From: Plasmodium malariae | Lineage: Eukaryota; Apicomplexa; Aconoidasida; Haemosporida; Plasmodiidae | Direction: 5' to 3' | DNA length: 64,000 nucleotides | Assembly (NCBI RefSeq): GCF_900090045.1 | Contig: NC_041788.1 | Location: forward strand, 3,405,501-3,469,500 | In this document: positions 13,601-24,500 of the stretch, piece after piece | Layout: each line of letters opens with the position of its first letter | How positions within the stretch are numbered: the stretch's first letter is position 1 | Translations under genes and position numbers: made by a program | Notes under the pieces: model-generated | Databases searched by the model: none | Told to the model about the DNA's origin: nothing | Seen by the model: only the letters and a program-made list of their open reading frames with translations

Positions 13601-15241
13601 TCATTCTCCATGCTTCTTTTTGCGCCATACTTTTGTCTGAACCTTTGGATCGAAGGGATATTTACTTAAAGGAAATAAAATATTGGTAAGCTCAATAAAT
13701 TGGTAAGGATATAATTGTTGAGGTCTTAAATCCGAGAAGGGAAGAGTTGTTTGCTCAATATTGTGTTCATTAAGTAATGTTTTTAAACTTGACTTTAACT
13801 TCTTTCTTTTTTGTTGAAATGCATATTTTAAAATTTGTTTTAAATATAATAAATTACAAGTGAAGTCATTTTTTTTAAAAATGATTTTCATAATAGCTGC
13901 TTCTACCTTGGGAACTGGATAAAAAGCAGTACTAGGAATTTTAAAAAGTAAATGCGGTTCTGTATATATACTAAAAAGTATACTTAAAATAGAGTAGTCT
14001 TTATCATTTGGTTTAGCTACAATTCTTTGTCCTACTTCATATTGAATAGTTACTATTGCTTGCTCAATATATTTATAAAAGTCTAATAAACAAAATAGTA
14101 TCTGTGATGTTATGTAAAAAGGTAAATTACCAATAACTGTTAATTTTGTTCCTTTACTTAAAGACATTTCTTTATAATTTATTTGCAATACATCATCATG
14201 AATAATATCAAAACCTGGCATAGTTCTACTGAGTATGGATATTGCTCGACTATCTATTTCAACACCAGTCATGTTTTCATATTTTGCAAATAAAAACTTG
14301 CTGATTTGACCCAGTCCGCACCCTAGTTCTATAATACCCTTTCCTTTGTTTTGCACGCTTTCCAAGGGCTCCTCCTTAGGAACTCCCCCCCCATAGTTGT
14401 CGGCATGTCCTAAGTAATCATTGCCACTGTAACTATCACTTCCATTAGTACTAATGCTACTACCACTCTTTCCAGTATTCCATTTCGTTTCAACTTCTCC
14501 CTTTTTATGTTTATTTTCTTTATATAGTTCCCCTTCATTGTGCTCTTCACCTTTTACAATTTTCTTATTTTTCCCAAATTTTCCTGGTTGCCTTGCGCGT
14601 CCATTTTTTTCCCGTTTCTTCTTTTTTTGGACATTTATTTTATTACTTTTAGAGTTCAGATCGTTCACATTAAGCTCTATTGCACTTACCATTTTTCTTA
14701 TTATATTTTCATCCTTTAAATAATTTTGACCTAAACTTCTCTTTGGTTTAAATTCCATAGCTGGTATTTTTGTCCTCAAGGGGTTTTCCTCTCCCGGCTG
14801 TCTTATGGGGTACACCTTTATTCCTTGAAAGGACCTACTAATAAGTATGTTCTTTGTTCTATCCTCTACACGACTGCCATTGTTACCATCATCGTTGCTT
14901 TCTTCATTGTTGTTTTCATTATAGCTGCTATTTTCCTCATCGCTACTCTTTTGACAGCTAGCTATAGTAGATGGGGTTGTGGTACCCCTCTCGACCTGGT
15001 TTATTCTGTTAAATCTCTTTAAGATTTTTCTTTCCCGCCTATATAAAGCCTTTTTACATTTTACATTTTGTTTTATACCATCTGCTACTTGACGAAGGTA
15101 GTTGTAAAGTGGGGTAGTTTTTGTCTTGTACCCTTTACTATAATCTACATATAACTGAGTACTTTTTATTTCTCTTAAAAAGGAAATTTTTGCTTTTAAA
15201 GAAAGGAGAACTAATAACAACTTGGCTGCCCATTTATTCAT
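13601..15241 (-). CDS. KsgA/Dim1-type rRNA adenine N6,N6-dimethyltransferase, probably apicoplast-targeted
   Basis: This enzyme is predicted to dimethylate two adjacent adenosines near the 3' end of small-subunit rRNA, using S-adenosylmethionine. The single exon encodes 546 aa, roughly twice a bacterial KsgA (about 270 aa). Visible motifs: LGQNYLKDENI (residues about 168-180), the SAM-binding motif I ELGCGLGQI (about 305), an acidic GVEIDSRAI motif II, DD/VLQ, and the family's catalytic N-L-P-F/Y motif as NLPFYITSQ (about 372), followed by FYPVPKVEAAI. The extra length is a hydrophobic N-terminus (residues 5-20) followed by about 145 basic residues, consistent with a bipartite apicoplast leader, and an insert of about 100 residues that is Lys/Gly/Ser-rich between LGQNYL and motif I. 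The Phe in NLPF is unusual but seen in the family. Targeting is inferred from composition. A mitochondrial or cytosolic Dim1 is less likely given this leader. Confidence 0.85.
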   Translation of the reverse strand: MNKWAAKLLLVLLSLKAKISFLREIKSTQLYVDYSKGYKTKTTPLYNYLRQVADGIKQNVKCKKALYRRERKILKRFNRINQVERGTTTPSTIASCQKSSDEENSSYNENNNEESNDDGNNGSRVEDRTKNILISRSFQGIKVYPIRQPGEENPLRTKIPAMEFKPKRSLGQNYLKDENIIRKMVSAIELNVNDLNSKSNKINVQKKKKREKNGRARQPGKFGKNKKIVKGEEHNEGELYKENKHKKGEVETKWNTGKSGSSISTNGSDSYSGNDYLGHADNYGGGVPKEEPLESVQNKGKGIIELGCGLGQISKFLFAKYENMTGVEIDSRAISILSRTMPGFDIIHDDVLQINYKEMSLSKGTKLTVIGNLPFYITSQILFCLLDFYKYIEQAIVTIQYEVGQRIVAKPNDKDYSILSILFSIYTEPHLLFKIPSTAFYPVPKVEAAIMKIIFKKNDFTCNLLYLKQILKYAFQQKRKKLKSSLKTLLNEHNIEQTTLPFSDLRPQQLYPYQFIELTNILFPLSKYPFDPKVQTKVWRKKKHGE

Positions 15242-16317
15242 TCACATTTACTGCTCTATTGCTCATATATGTATACATATGTAAAGATATGTAATTATCT
15301 CTATCTAGCTATATATGAATGCATATATGTACATATACTCATTTCCGCTGATGATACTTGAGAAAAAAAAAAAATAAAAAAAAGCTTGTGTTTTTGTTCT
15401 AAAAATTGCGTTAAAGCGTGCAAAAGGCTAATACGTACATTATCCATGTACATAAGCACATATGCATATATATTTCACGTGAATAAATTTATTCAAAACT
15501 TTTAAAAGGAAAACTTTTGTTAAATTATAATATTTTCATTTTTCATTATACGGGTTCTAAGAAAATAAAAAAAAGAAAATGCCAAAATGCCAAAAAATAT
15601 ATTAAAATTGCTTTTTAACATATATACAGCAGCGTACCCTTCTTGCCTTAAATTAGAAGCACATTTATTTTTTGTTCCTTTTAAAAACTCTCCCGGTACA
15701 TACGACGTGCATATATAATGTACCTGTTATAATATTGTGCATGTATGTATGAATATAAATACGTAAAAGGAGAATCAGTCTCTTTCTTAACTTTATTTTG
15801 CTGCTTTGTATCTTATCGCTAAGTAAAATATAATATATAACTAGGTGGATATAGTTTATAAATTCTTCCACCCTTTTTAGCTATATGTATAATTACATAG
15901 ATTTTTTTTTTTTTTTTTTTTTTTAAATTATTTTCATTTTATTTTATATAAATAATGATCAACGAAATAGCAGAAAAGAGGGGGAAAAAAGAGAACGAAT
16001 AATATATAATATATAATGTATAATATATAATAAATAATAAATAATAAATAACGAACAAAAAAAGGAAAAAGAAGAAAAGGATAATATTGAAAAAAGGAGT
16101 ACATATATGTTAAATTGTACGTAGGCATTAAAATGAGTATATATTTGCAATATTACTGCATAATAGCATATATAATATATATGTTGTATTGCCTAAGTAA
16201 AAATTAGCGCAAAAATAAGATTATAAAAACATAAAATAAGAGAACGCTTAATCTGCTTTAGAACCATCTATGCTTTTAGAAGAGACAGAGAAGCAGAAAT
16301 ATAGCAAAATATAATAC
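15242..16317. other. divergent intergenic region
   Basis: This holds the putative head-to-head promoter region between the KsgA-like gene (minus) and the small gene at 16318 (plus). It has poly-T and (TA)-rich stretches (for example the T run 15902-15924) and AATATATAAT repeats near 16000-16050. No exon was recognised. Confidence 0.55.
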
Positions 16318-16851
16318 ATGTTTGAACAAATGGCGCCACTAGGTAATAACAAAAATTTAAACATTTTAGAAACAATAAGCCCGGAACCCATATCAGTACT
16401 AAGTTATGTAAACGAAGTAATGGAAAATAAGAGAAGAGAAAAAGTAGCGAAAAATAATCATTTAATTGAATGGGGATATATGAAGAAGACTGAGAAAACA
16501 GAGGAATTAAAATTGCAGTGGAAATTAATTCAACATGAAAACTTATATACAAAAAATGAATATCAAAAAATAAAAAAAGATGAAAAAATGCCAAACTTTT
16601 TTCAAGTAGCTACATTAGTAAATGGCAATGACAAAATAAAAGTTGGAGCTGGAAAAGAATCGCAGTCCTTGCATACATCCAATAAGAGAAAGAAAAAGTG
16701 CTTATCTGCCTTGCAATTATTTGAAAAGGACAAAGAAATGAAAGAATGGTGTGTAAAAAAATACACGAAAATTCAGACTCAGAAAAATATCGGGGGAAAG
16801 TCCTTCGTTCGAAAGCAGAGGAAGCAGCTGCTCAGCATGCAGAAGGCATAA
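16318..16851 (+). CDS. conserved-type Plasmodium protein of unknown function, 177 aa
   Basis: This is a single-exon, strongly basic (Lys-rich) and soluble protein with no signal peptide, membrane segment or recognised domain. It has a moderately low-complexity C-terminus (KSFVRKQRKQLLSMQKA). Two possible starts exist: ATG at 16318, or an ATG five codons later (MAPLGNN...). Codon use and GC content are coding-like, unlike its flanks. It sits divergently from the KsgA-like gene and convergently with G377, where my recollection of the P. falciparum order also has one small plus-strand unknown gene. The frame remains open beyond its TAA (see next feature). I cannot assign a function; the charge would suit RNA or ribosome binding, but that is only a guess. 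Confidence 0.7.
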   Translation: MFEQMAPLGNNKNLNILETISPEPISVLSYVNEVMENKRREKVAKNNHLIEWGYMKKTEKTEELKLQWKLIQHENLYTKNEYQKIKKDEKMPNFFQVATLVNGNDKIKVGAGKESQSLHTSNKRKKKCLSALQLFEKDKEMKEWCVKKYTKIQTQKNIGGKSFVRKQRKQLLSMQKA

Positions 16852-17088
16852 CTGTTCAAGAAGAGGGAAAACAATAATAATATAAAGAAGAATGACAAGA
16901 ATGATAAAAAGAATGACAAGAATGACAAGAAGAATGAAAATAATAAGAATAGGAATAGGAATAATAATAAGAATAAGTATAAAAATAAAAGTACGAATAA
17001 ATGTAAGAGAGGAAAATTGCCATTATATCACATACATTACCATTTGGGGGTGTTCATATGGAGGGAGTACCTTTTTCTGTTTAACTAG
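16852..17088 (+). other. in-frame open extension after the stop of the 16318 gene
   Basis: Immediately after TAA (16849-16851) the same frame stays open for 78 codons to TAG at 17086-17088. It first encodes an Asn/Lys/Asp-rich tract (repeated AAT GAC AAG and AAT AAG codons) and then an ordinary-looking segment containing GKLPLYHIHYHLGVFIW. It could be read through, be a former coding 3' end cut off by a stop mutation, or be chance in a low-complexity 3' UTR. Confidence 0.4.
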
Positions 17089-18523
17089 ATTAGTGAAAAG
17101 GAGATATTTTGTTATATTAAATATGAGGACCCTTAGAAGGAGATCTAGAGGGACACACCCAGACTGGGTTACATTGCATGCATATAAGTATGTATATGTA
17201 CGTATATGTACATATATATATGTATATTTTTGTGCATGTGCAAGTATGCATACATTTACAGCTCCCCCCCCCTTTGAATTGTAGCAGAAAAAGAGAATGG
17301 CATAGGACACTATTTTAACAACTCCTAATCTGATCACATCAATGAGGTTGATGAATATAAGGGGAGAACTGCCATACATATAAGTCGTTTTTGGCTCCTT
17401 TTTTTTTATTTTTTTATTTTATTATATGTACTCTGTTACGTTATTGATACTTTTTTATACATTTTCCGAACAGTTATAGTTTTTTATTTTATCGTATAGT
17501 ATCTTGTTTATCTTTTTTATCCTTTTTATCCATTTCTTTTTTTTGTTCTGGTGCAAATACCCACGCAATGTTTTATTTAAAATATTCGAATTTTTCCTGA
17601 CCACTTACCCGCCATATACAGGTCCAAGTTTCAGGTCAGGATTCTCATTTTTTTTTTTTTTTTTTCTTATCATATTATCAATCTGCTCGTGAGATAATCT
17701 CACCTGACTTGGAATTATAAAAAAAAAAAAAAAAAAAAAGAAATATATTAATTGACGAAATAGTTGAATGCTTAATTAATTAAATGCTTAATTAATGGAA
17801 TGATCAATTAATTGAATGACCAAATAATTGAATATTTTCTTGTAGCTTTTTAATGCCTGCCTGTAGAGTGAATACCTTTCTAGTAACTACATTAAAGTAA
17901 TAATTATCGAAGAGTTCCTTTTGCACTTTTCTTTTTCTTTTTTTTTATTCTTTGCATAATGATGATGTATTAAGTAATGTCTTTAACTAATTCAAGTAGT
18001 TGTGTGATGATATTTACATGTAGTGGACATATTGCACACTAATTGAAGGAGTGGTGTTAAAAGGGATGAAGAGTAAATACAGGAAAAGGAGGGAGAAGGA
18101 AAATAATAAAATGAAGCATAAGTAGATGAATAAACGGATATAAGAATTAACGGATATACGAATTAACGGATATACGAATTAACGGATATAAGAATTAACG
18201 GATATACGAATTAACGGATATACGAATTAACGGATATACGAATTAACGGATATACGAATTAACGGATATACGAATTAACGGATATACGAATTAACGGATA
18301 TACGAATTAACGGATATACGAATTAACGGATATACGAATTAACGGATATACGAATTAACGGATATACGAATTAACGGATATACGAATTAACGGATATACG
18401 AATTAACGGATACACGAATTAACGGATACACGAATCAATGGATAAACGAATGGATAAAGGGGAAAGCGCATGAATTAACGATGCAGGTGCGCGTGTTACG
18501 GGGATCGGTACGACATGTGTCCC
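17089..18523. other. intergenic region, convergent 3' flanks
   Basis: Both flanking genes end towards this stretch. It has a moderately GC-rich patch near 17120-17180 (including CCCAGACTGGG), T runs near 17650 and A runs near 17720. A degenerate TTAATTAAATGCTTAATTAAT-type repeat occupies 17760-17835, and a 16-bp minisatellite lies at its far end. No splice-supported exon was seen. Confidence 0.55.
18133..18436. repeat. 16-bp minisatellite, 19 tandem copies
   Basis: The unit AACGGATATACGAATT is repeated 19 times head to tail without spacers (304 bp). Units 1 and 4 carry ATAAGAATT in place of ATACGAATT, and the last two carry GATACACGAAT. Internal units are identical, which indicates recent homogenisation. 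It degrades into AATGGATAAACGAATGG after 18436 and ends about 90 bp beyond the G377 stop codon, probably inside the G377 3' UTR. Confidence 0.97.
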
Positions 18524-21500
18524 TCACAACTGGTAAAGGTCAATTCCAAAGCTTTTGAAGAAATCCACAAAAACGTGAATGATGGTCTGTGTTTTTGCCC
18601 GTTTGGTATAGTAAGGATGATTAATTGAATTAATGATACTTACACGCTTGTCAATAAATAAATATAGTTCAGATAAGGATGGGAAGTATTGTTTAAATTT
18701 GTCTATATTTTTTATAAATTCATTAAAAAATTTAAATACTGCATTATTTTTTAATAAAAATTCTGTAATATGATTGTCTAGGTAATATTTTATATTTTCA
18801 AATTGTACTATTGGTACATATTTTTCTTCTTCTTTATTATTTTTCATAAAATTATTTACAGTACCTTTGACATTAGGATATGCTGGTAATTCTTCTTCCT
18901 GTGGTTGTTTGATTTTTCGAACAGTGGTAAAGTAGGTGTGCATGTCTTCAAGTATATCATCTAAGTGTATGTTCAAATCTTCATAACTAATGGATAATAT
19001 ATAACTAGATGGCATATTTGACAAAATCGTTTTTATTACAAACTTTGTTATTTCTGATACAAAGAATCTAAATTTGAAAACTTCTGCTTGCAATTCTTCT
19101 TTATCTAACAATTCACTAGATGGGATAAACTGCTTAACGAAATGTGTGTAAATTGCTTCGTTATCCATTTTGTATTTCTCTGTAACGGGACTATGTGTAA
19201 CACGTTTAGTAGTGTCAACAAAAGGAGCCTGCATGATGTTCAGGATTTTTTGTTCAAAGGTTAATGGTTCATTTGTGAAATTACCAAACTGCGCACAATT
19301 GTTTGTATCATCAAAATTATAAAAATCGAATAAACATTTAAATAGATTTTGTAAAAAGTGTATATATGTATAATATTTAATTGTTAATTCATCATCTAGG
19401 TCTCGTTGTACATCATTCTTTATCATGGATGCAGGGGCAATTGAGTACTCCATCAACTTTTTGATGAAAAGATAATATATATCTTGTATTGGCTGTGAAA
19501 TTTTCAACTGCTGAAATTTATCATAAAAGAATTTGTACAAGTTTGGGTAAAAATTTTCATCCTCTGATTCGATTATTACCTTTTTTAAAACATCAAATTT
19601 GGGAAATAAAAAATTGTTTTTCTTCATAAAATTTGCAAAATGTGTATTTAATTCTGCAAAGCTTATACTTTCCTTTAAGAGTAATTGCATCAATGAAATG
19701 AAGGACTTTTCACTGATAATGTCTTCCATGTCTAGGTATTGTTTGTATATAACTTTCTTATTAGAATGTTCATATTTAACTCTTCTAGAAAGAATAATAG
19801 GATTTTCTTTTTGCCCTCTTTTATGTTCAGCGAATTCTTTATAAGTATCTTCAAGTACATTTTTATTTTTTGTAAAACGGTATTTTAATCGGAAAAAGGT
19901 TTCTACTTTATTATTTTCCTCAGATTCGAATGGATCTTTTTCAGTACCTATGAGTTTCTGTACATAAGTAAAAAAATGGATCAGAAGTTTGGACGTTACA
20001 TCTATGAAATCCGTTTCGAAAAAGTTCAGAACAGGTCTTCTAACATAAGGAGGTAAAGAATTTAAAAATTCACGGTACAGTAACGTAGCGTCTATCTTAA
20101 ATGTATTATTATTTTCATACAAATTAGTAGGTATATATCTTTCTAAATATTTCTTATCATTTTTACAATAAAAAAGGAAATTAAGTTTATTTAATAAGGT
20201 ATGGAATTCAGTAAATAGACTAAGGTCATTTTGGTTGATAAGTTTTTCTATATCACTATCAAAATAAGAAGAAGATAAATAATTCATTCGAGTTAAGAAT
20301 GAATATGCAAGTTTTACAATCATTTGTTTCGTATTTCTATCAAATATGCTAGCAGAAAAGTATCGTTCAACAACACCTTTTATTTTACTATACGTAAGGA
20401 ATTCTTTATTAGTGATATAGAAGAATAATCTCCAGAGAGCATGAAGAGGAGGTACTGCAGCATATTTATGTTTTTTTAAATAATTATTATATAATTTATT
20501 GATTAAATTAGACTTTACAAAGGTAAAAATTTCCCCAAGGTCAAAATTTTTAAATTCTTTGTAACATAATTCATCTGCTCTAAGATGGTAATCATTTATG
20601 ACCTCCCTCAGCCCAGGGTTAAGTGCATAGAAAAATTTTGTTATAATAGTGTTAAAACTTGCCAAATTATAACCATATATTTCATAAAGGAATATTCTTT
20701 TTTCTGCTGTACTGTAGAGACTCAAAAAATGCTCAGTTGTTGTCATTACAGGATATAAACTAACTGCTTTTGAAAGGAAAAAATCTATAAAATCATTCAT
20801 TCCTAGTTTAAAAGCTTTAAAAAATTCGGTATAAAATTCCAAATTATTTTTTTTAAAATTATCATATAATATAGGATTCGCATCCATACCCTGATTCATA
20901 GCTACTATTAGTTCATACAATTTAGGATTATAAGTAGCAGATTCTAGAATTTCTTGTGGTAATAAAAACTTCACTACATAATCTTGAAGCTGAGTTTTTA
21001 TTTCTTTTCTTTTATAATGACTTTTAAGAATATTCAAATAAATTATTACCTTAGATTTGGTATCTCTTTTGTGTATATCATCCATTTGTACTTGTATTCC
21101 TAACATTTCTAAGACAGACAATATATAAATGGACAACGTATCAGGTTTCATAAAATATATATTAGACGTGTTCATAATATTTTCACTTAGTGTTATTATA
21201 TCTCTTATGTTAATTACATTTGGATTTTCTTTCAAAAATTTTATAATCTCGATAATTGCATCATAACTCATGTCTGTTTGTTTCAAATACTCTGATGCTG
21301 TGTCCATAATTTCACTTATGTTTTTCCATGTATCAGGTAAATTAAAATGAGTAAAAAAGTTTTTTAAATTTCCTGGTATCAATCGTCCTTCAAGTGTTAA
21401 TAAATTAAGTTTATCTAAATCTTCCTTTTCGAATAAATATGATGCTGTATGTTTTTCCTCTACTATAGTATATACTTGAGAATTCATATATTCTTTAAAT

Positions 21501-24500
21501 TGTTCTAGTTTTCCACTTTTTATCAGCTTATCCTTAATTATTTTATTTAAAACGTAGATATCTTTTATTTCTTTTAAAGCATACGGATATTTTTCTTCCT
21601 CTTTTATTACTCTTAAATATTTTCTCTTATCATATGGATCTCCCCAAATAATCTCCCCTCCATATTGTAACATTACAGGGGTAGACAAATAAGTGTTTGT
21701 TTGAACATCATATATTACTTCATCTATTCTTTTTTCCTTAACTTTATTTGGATCATAAGAATTCTGATATACATCCTTTGATCTTTGTATGTATTTCTTT
21801 TCTATTGCCTTATATACTAGTAGCCTTTGGGATGTAAGTTTATAAAGCATATCGTGATGAATCCAATTTCGATAATCTTCACTAATTAAATTTCCATCTG
21901 TTTGTAGATTCTTATACGTTTCTAGTAATGACTTATAGGCTTGAGCAGCCTCTTCTTTTTCATTGTTTATCTTATCTGTCATGTATACAGGATTTGTCAA
22001 AAGATAACTAAAATCAGGAACATTTTTGTGCATGTTACTTTTCAACTTATGCACCATATTTTCCAAATGGATATCATTTCGTTCTAGGTAGAGAAGTGTT
22101 TCTTCATTCTCCTTGTCTGTTTCTATTTTTTTTCTTAAACTTATATAATTTTTGAAATCTATATGAAATGCTTGCACTTTTGTGCTAAATATCTGTATAT
22201 TTCTTTCATAATGTACTTCATATTTTTCATTCCTATTCTTTTTATCCTGAGCTAATTTCATATAGTTATAAGAATAAATTAAATCATCTTCATCTTCATG
22301 TAAATTTCCATCTATGGTCATAATAAATATTTTGAAAGCACTGTTATATACTTCTATATCTTGTGTTAGAGTTCTTACAAAATCTTCAAATGCTTTTTTT
22401 TCATGCGTATCTAATTCTATAGGAAGTAGCACCTTCATAGTTTCAGGCACTTTATGCACGGCATCACTTGTTATATAATTTAATTCGTGTACAATTATAT
22501 CTTTTTTCACCTCTAATTTTTTTAGATTATCTTTTAATTTTGTTATTTCTTCATCTAACGCTTTTGAGCTCTCTTTATTTAATTTGTTCTTTGCCATTTT
22601 TTCTTCATCTGGATTAATTTCATGAAACTTTTCTATTATTTTTATGTCCAATTCTACATTTTTTTTCTTATTTTTAACTATGGTTAATTGTAGCTTCGTT
22701 TCTGTTTCATCTACATATATATCCTCTAAAGTGAGATATAGATAATTAGTTATAGTTTCTATACGTTCATATATTTCAGATAGGGTATTTGCTCCTTTTA
22801 CAAATGCTTCAGCTTTTAGCTGCCTTTCTTTATATTCCTTGAGTATGTCATATTTAAACAATCTGAGTTTTTTTTCTAATTCTTGTACTACCTCCATTTT
22901 AGTGTTAATCTGTTCATATTGTTGAGATACGGTGGTAAATGCGGTTTTAAGTAAAAGCAATTCGCTTTTGTTTTTCTGTACCTTTTCCTTCAGATTTGCT
23001 ATATCATTATTTAATGCATCTTGTTTTTCCTTCAACTTAAGAGGATTTTCACGTTCTAGTTGCTTTAAATTATCCTCTAGTGCCCTTAAGTCTTTAGGGA
23101 AATTTATCTCTTCTTGTTGTATATTTATAATTTTTTCATATATATTTTTCTTTTCATTTTTAAGCTTTAATCTGTCTATTTGTAATTCAACAGACATATC
23201 ATTGTACAGTTCCATAATGATGCTATCAATTTTTTTCAAAAAATATTCTCTTATTTGTTGAAGATTTTGGTGAATGATCACTTCTTTATTTTCAAAATGC
23301 TCCTTTAGATGAATATGAAAGTTAGCATCTAATTTTTTGGAAATTAACCTTCTTGATTTTGAATATTCCTGTTTGTACAATTTTTTTTTTTCTTCATAAA
23401 TTTTAGTAAAGGTATCTGTATATTCTTGCTCATTATAACTAGGTGCAAAATCTTTTACTATTCGAAGTGCATGTTTTAAAGCAGCTCTAAATTCTTTTAG
23501 CATTTCCATTTTTTTTTTCCCTAACATTTTTCTAAAATTTGTATAAAATCTTTTATTACATAATTTAATGACATTCTCTTTATACTGTTCATATTTTTCC
23601 GAAATTATACCTTCTATTATCATATATTTTCCATTTGTCTTTTTTTGTATTTGATTAAGTTCTGTTTCTATCTCTGTTTTGTATATATTTATATTTTTTT
23701 GATTTTCTTTATTTTTTATTTTTTCTTTCAGCTGATCAAATAATTTATCTCCATTTTGTATTGATTCTTCCCTTAGTTCATCATAATTAGGGGTTGAACC
23801 TCTTTTTAATAAAGTATACACTTCGCGCAATTTTTTATCTACTTCATTAGCAAACTGATACCCTAAATTAATTGTGTCTTTAAAAGATCTATCCATTACA
23901 TCATATATATATTTTCGAGCAGTATTATAATAAAATGATGGAGTTGATAAGCTATGAGAATCACCGTTTGGTTTATCTGTATGCTGTGAACCACCTTCTC
24001 GTTCTTTAATGTATTCCAATTCGTCTTTATAATCTTCTTCATATTTTCTATCGAATTCTTCGTCTTGCGATATTTCTTGCTGTACTTCATCTTTTTCTAA
24101 TTTTTGTGTTTCTAGTTCATGTTTACTATCCGTTGTTGCAATTGATTCTTCTTCTTCTTTTTTTTTCCTAGTTTTTTCTTCTTCTATCTGAGCTACAAGA
24201 GTTTTTCTTTCTTCGCCTAATTCTGCTTCTATTTGTTTTTTGAATTCTTTTTTTTTCTGTTCATTTTTTGATGCCTCTTCTTCTTCCTCTGTATCGTCAT
24301 CTTTGTCATCATCAAATGCATCTATGCTGCTTAGAGTCCTTTTCAACGGTTTTTCTTCACTTAAAAAAGATAATCGGCTTGCAATAGCTGAATTTCCATT
24401 TATTGGAAATAGACTTATTAGTATATTTAAAAATTTATCAAGGGTATCAATTTTTTTTGTTTTTCTGTGAATATTCATTATTTGCTTTATTTTAGCATTC

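Noticed and set aside
18133..18436. Regularly repeated unit resembling a CRISPR array
   Set aside because: Units are directly adjacent with no unique spacers, and the genome is a eukaryote; it is a minisatellite.
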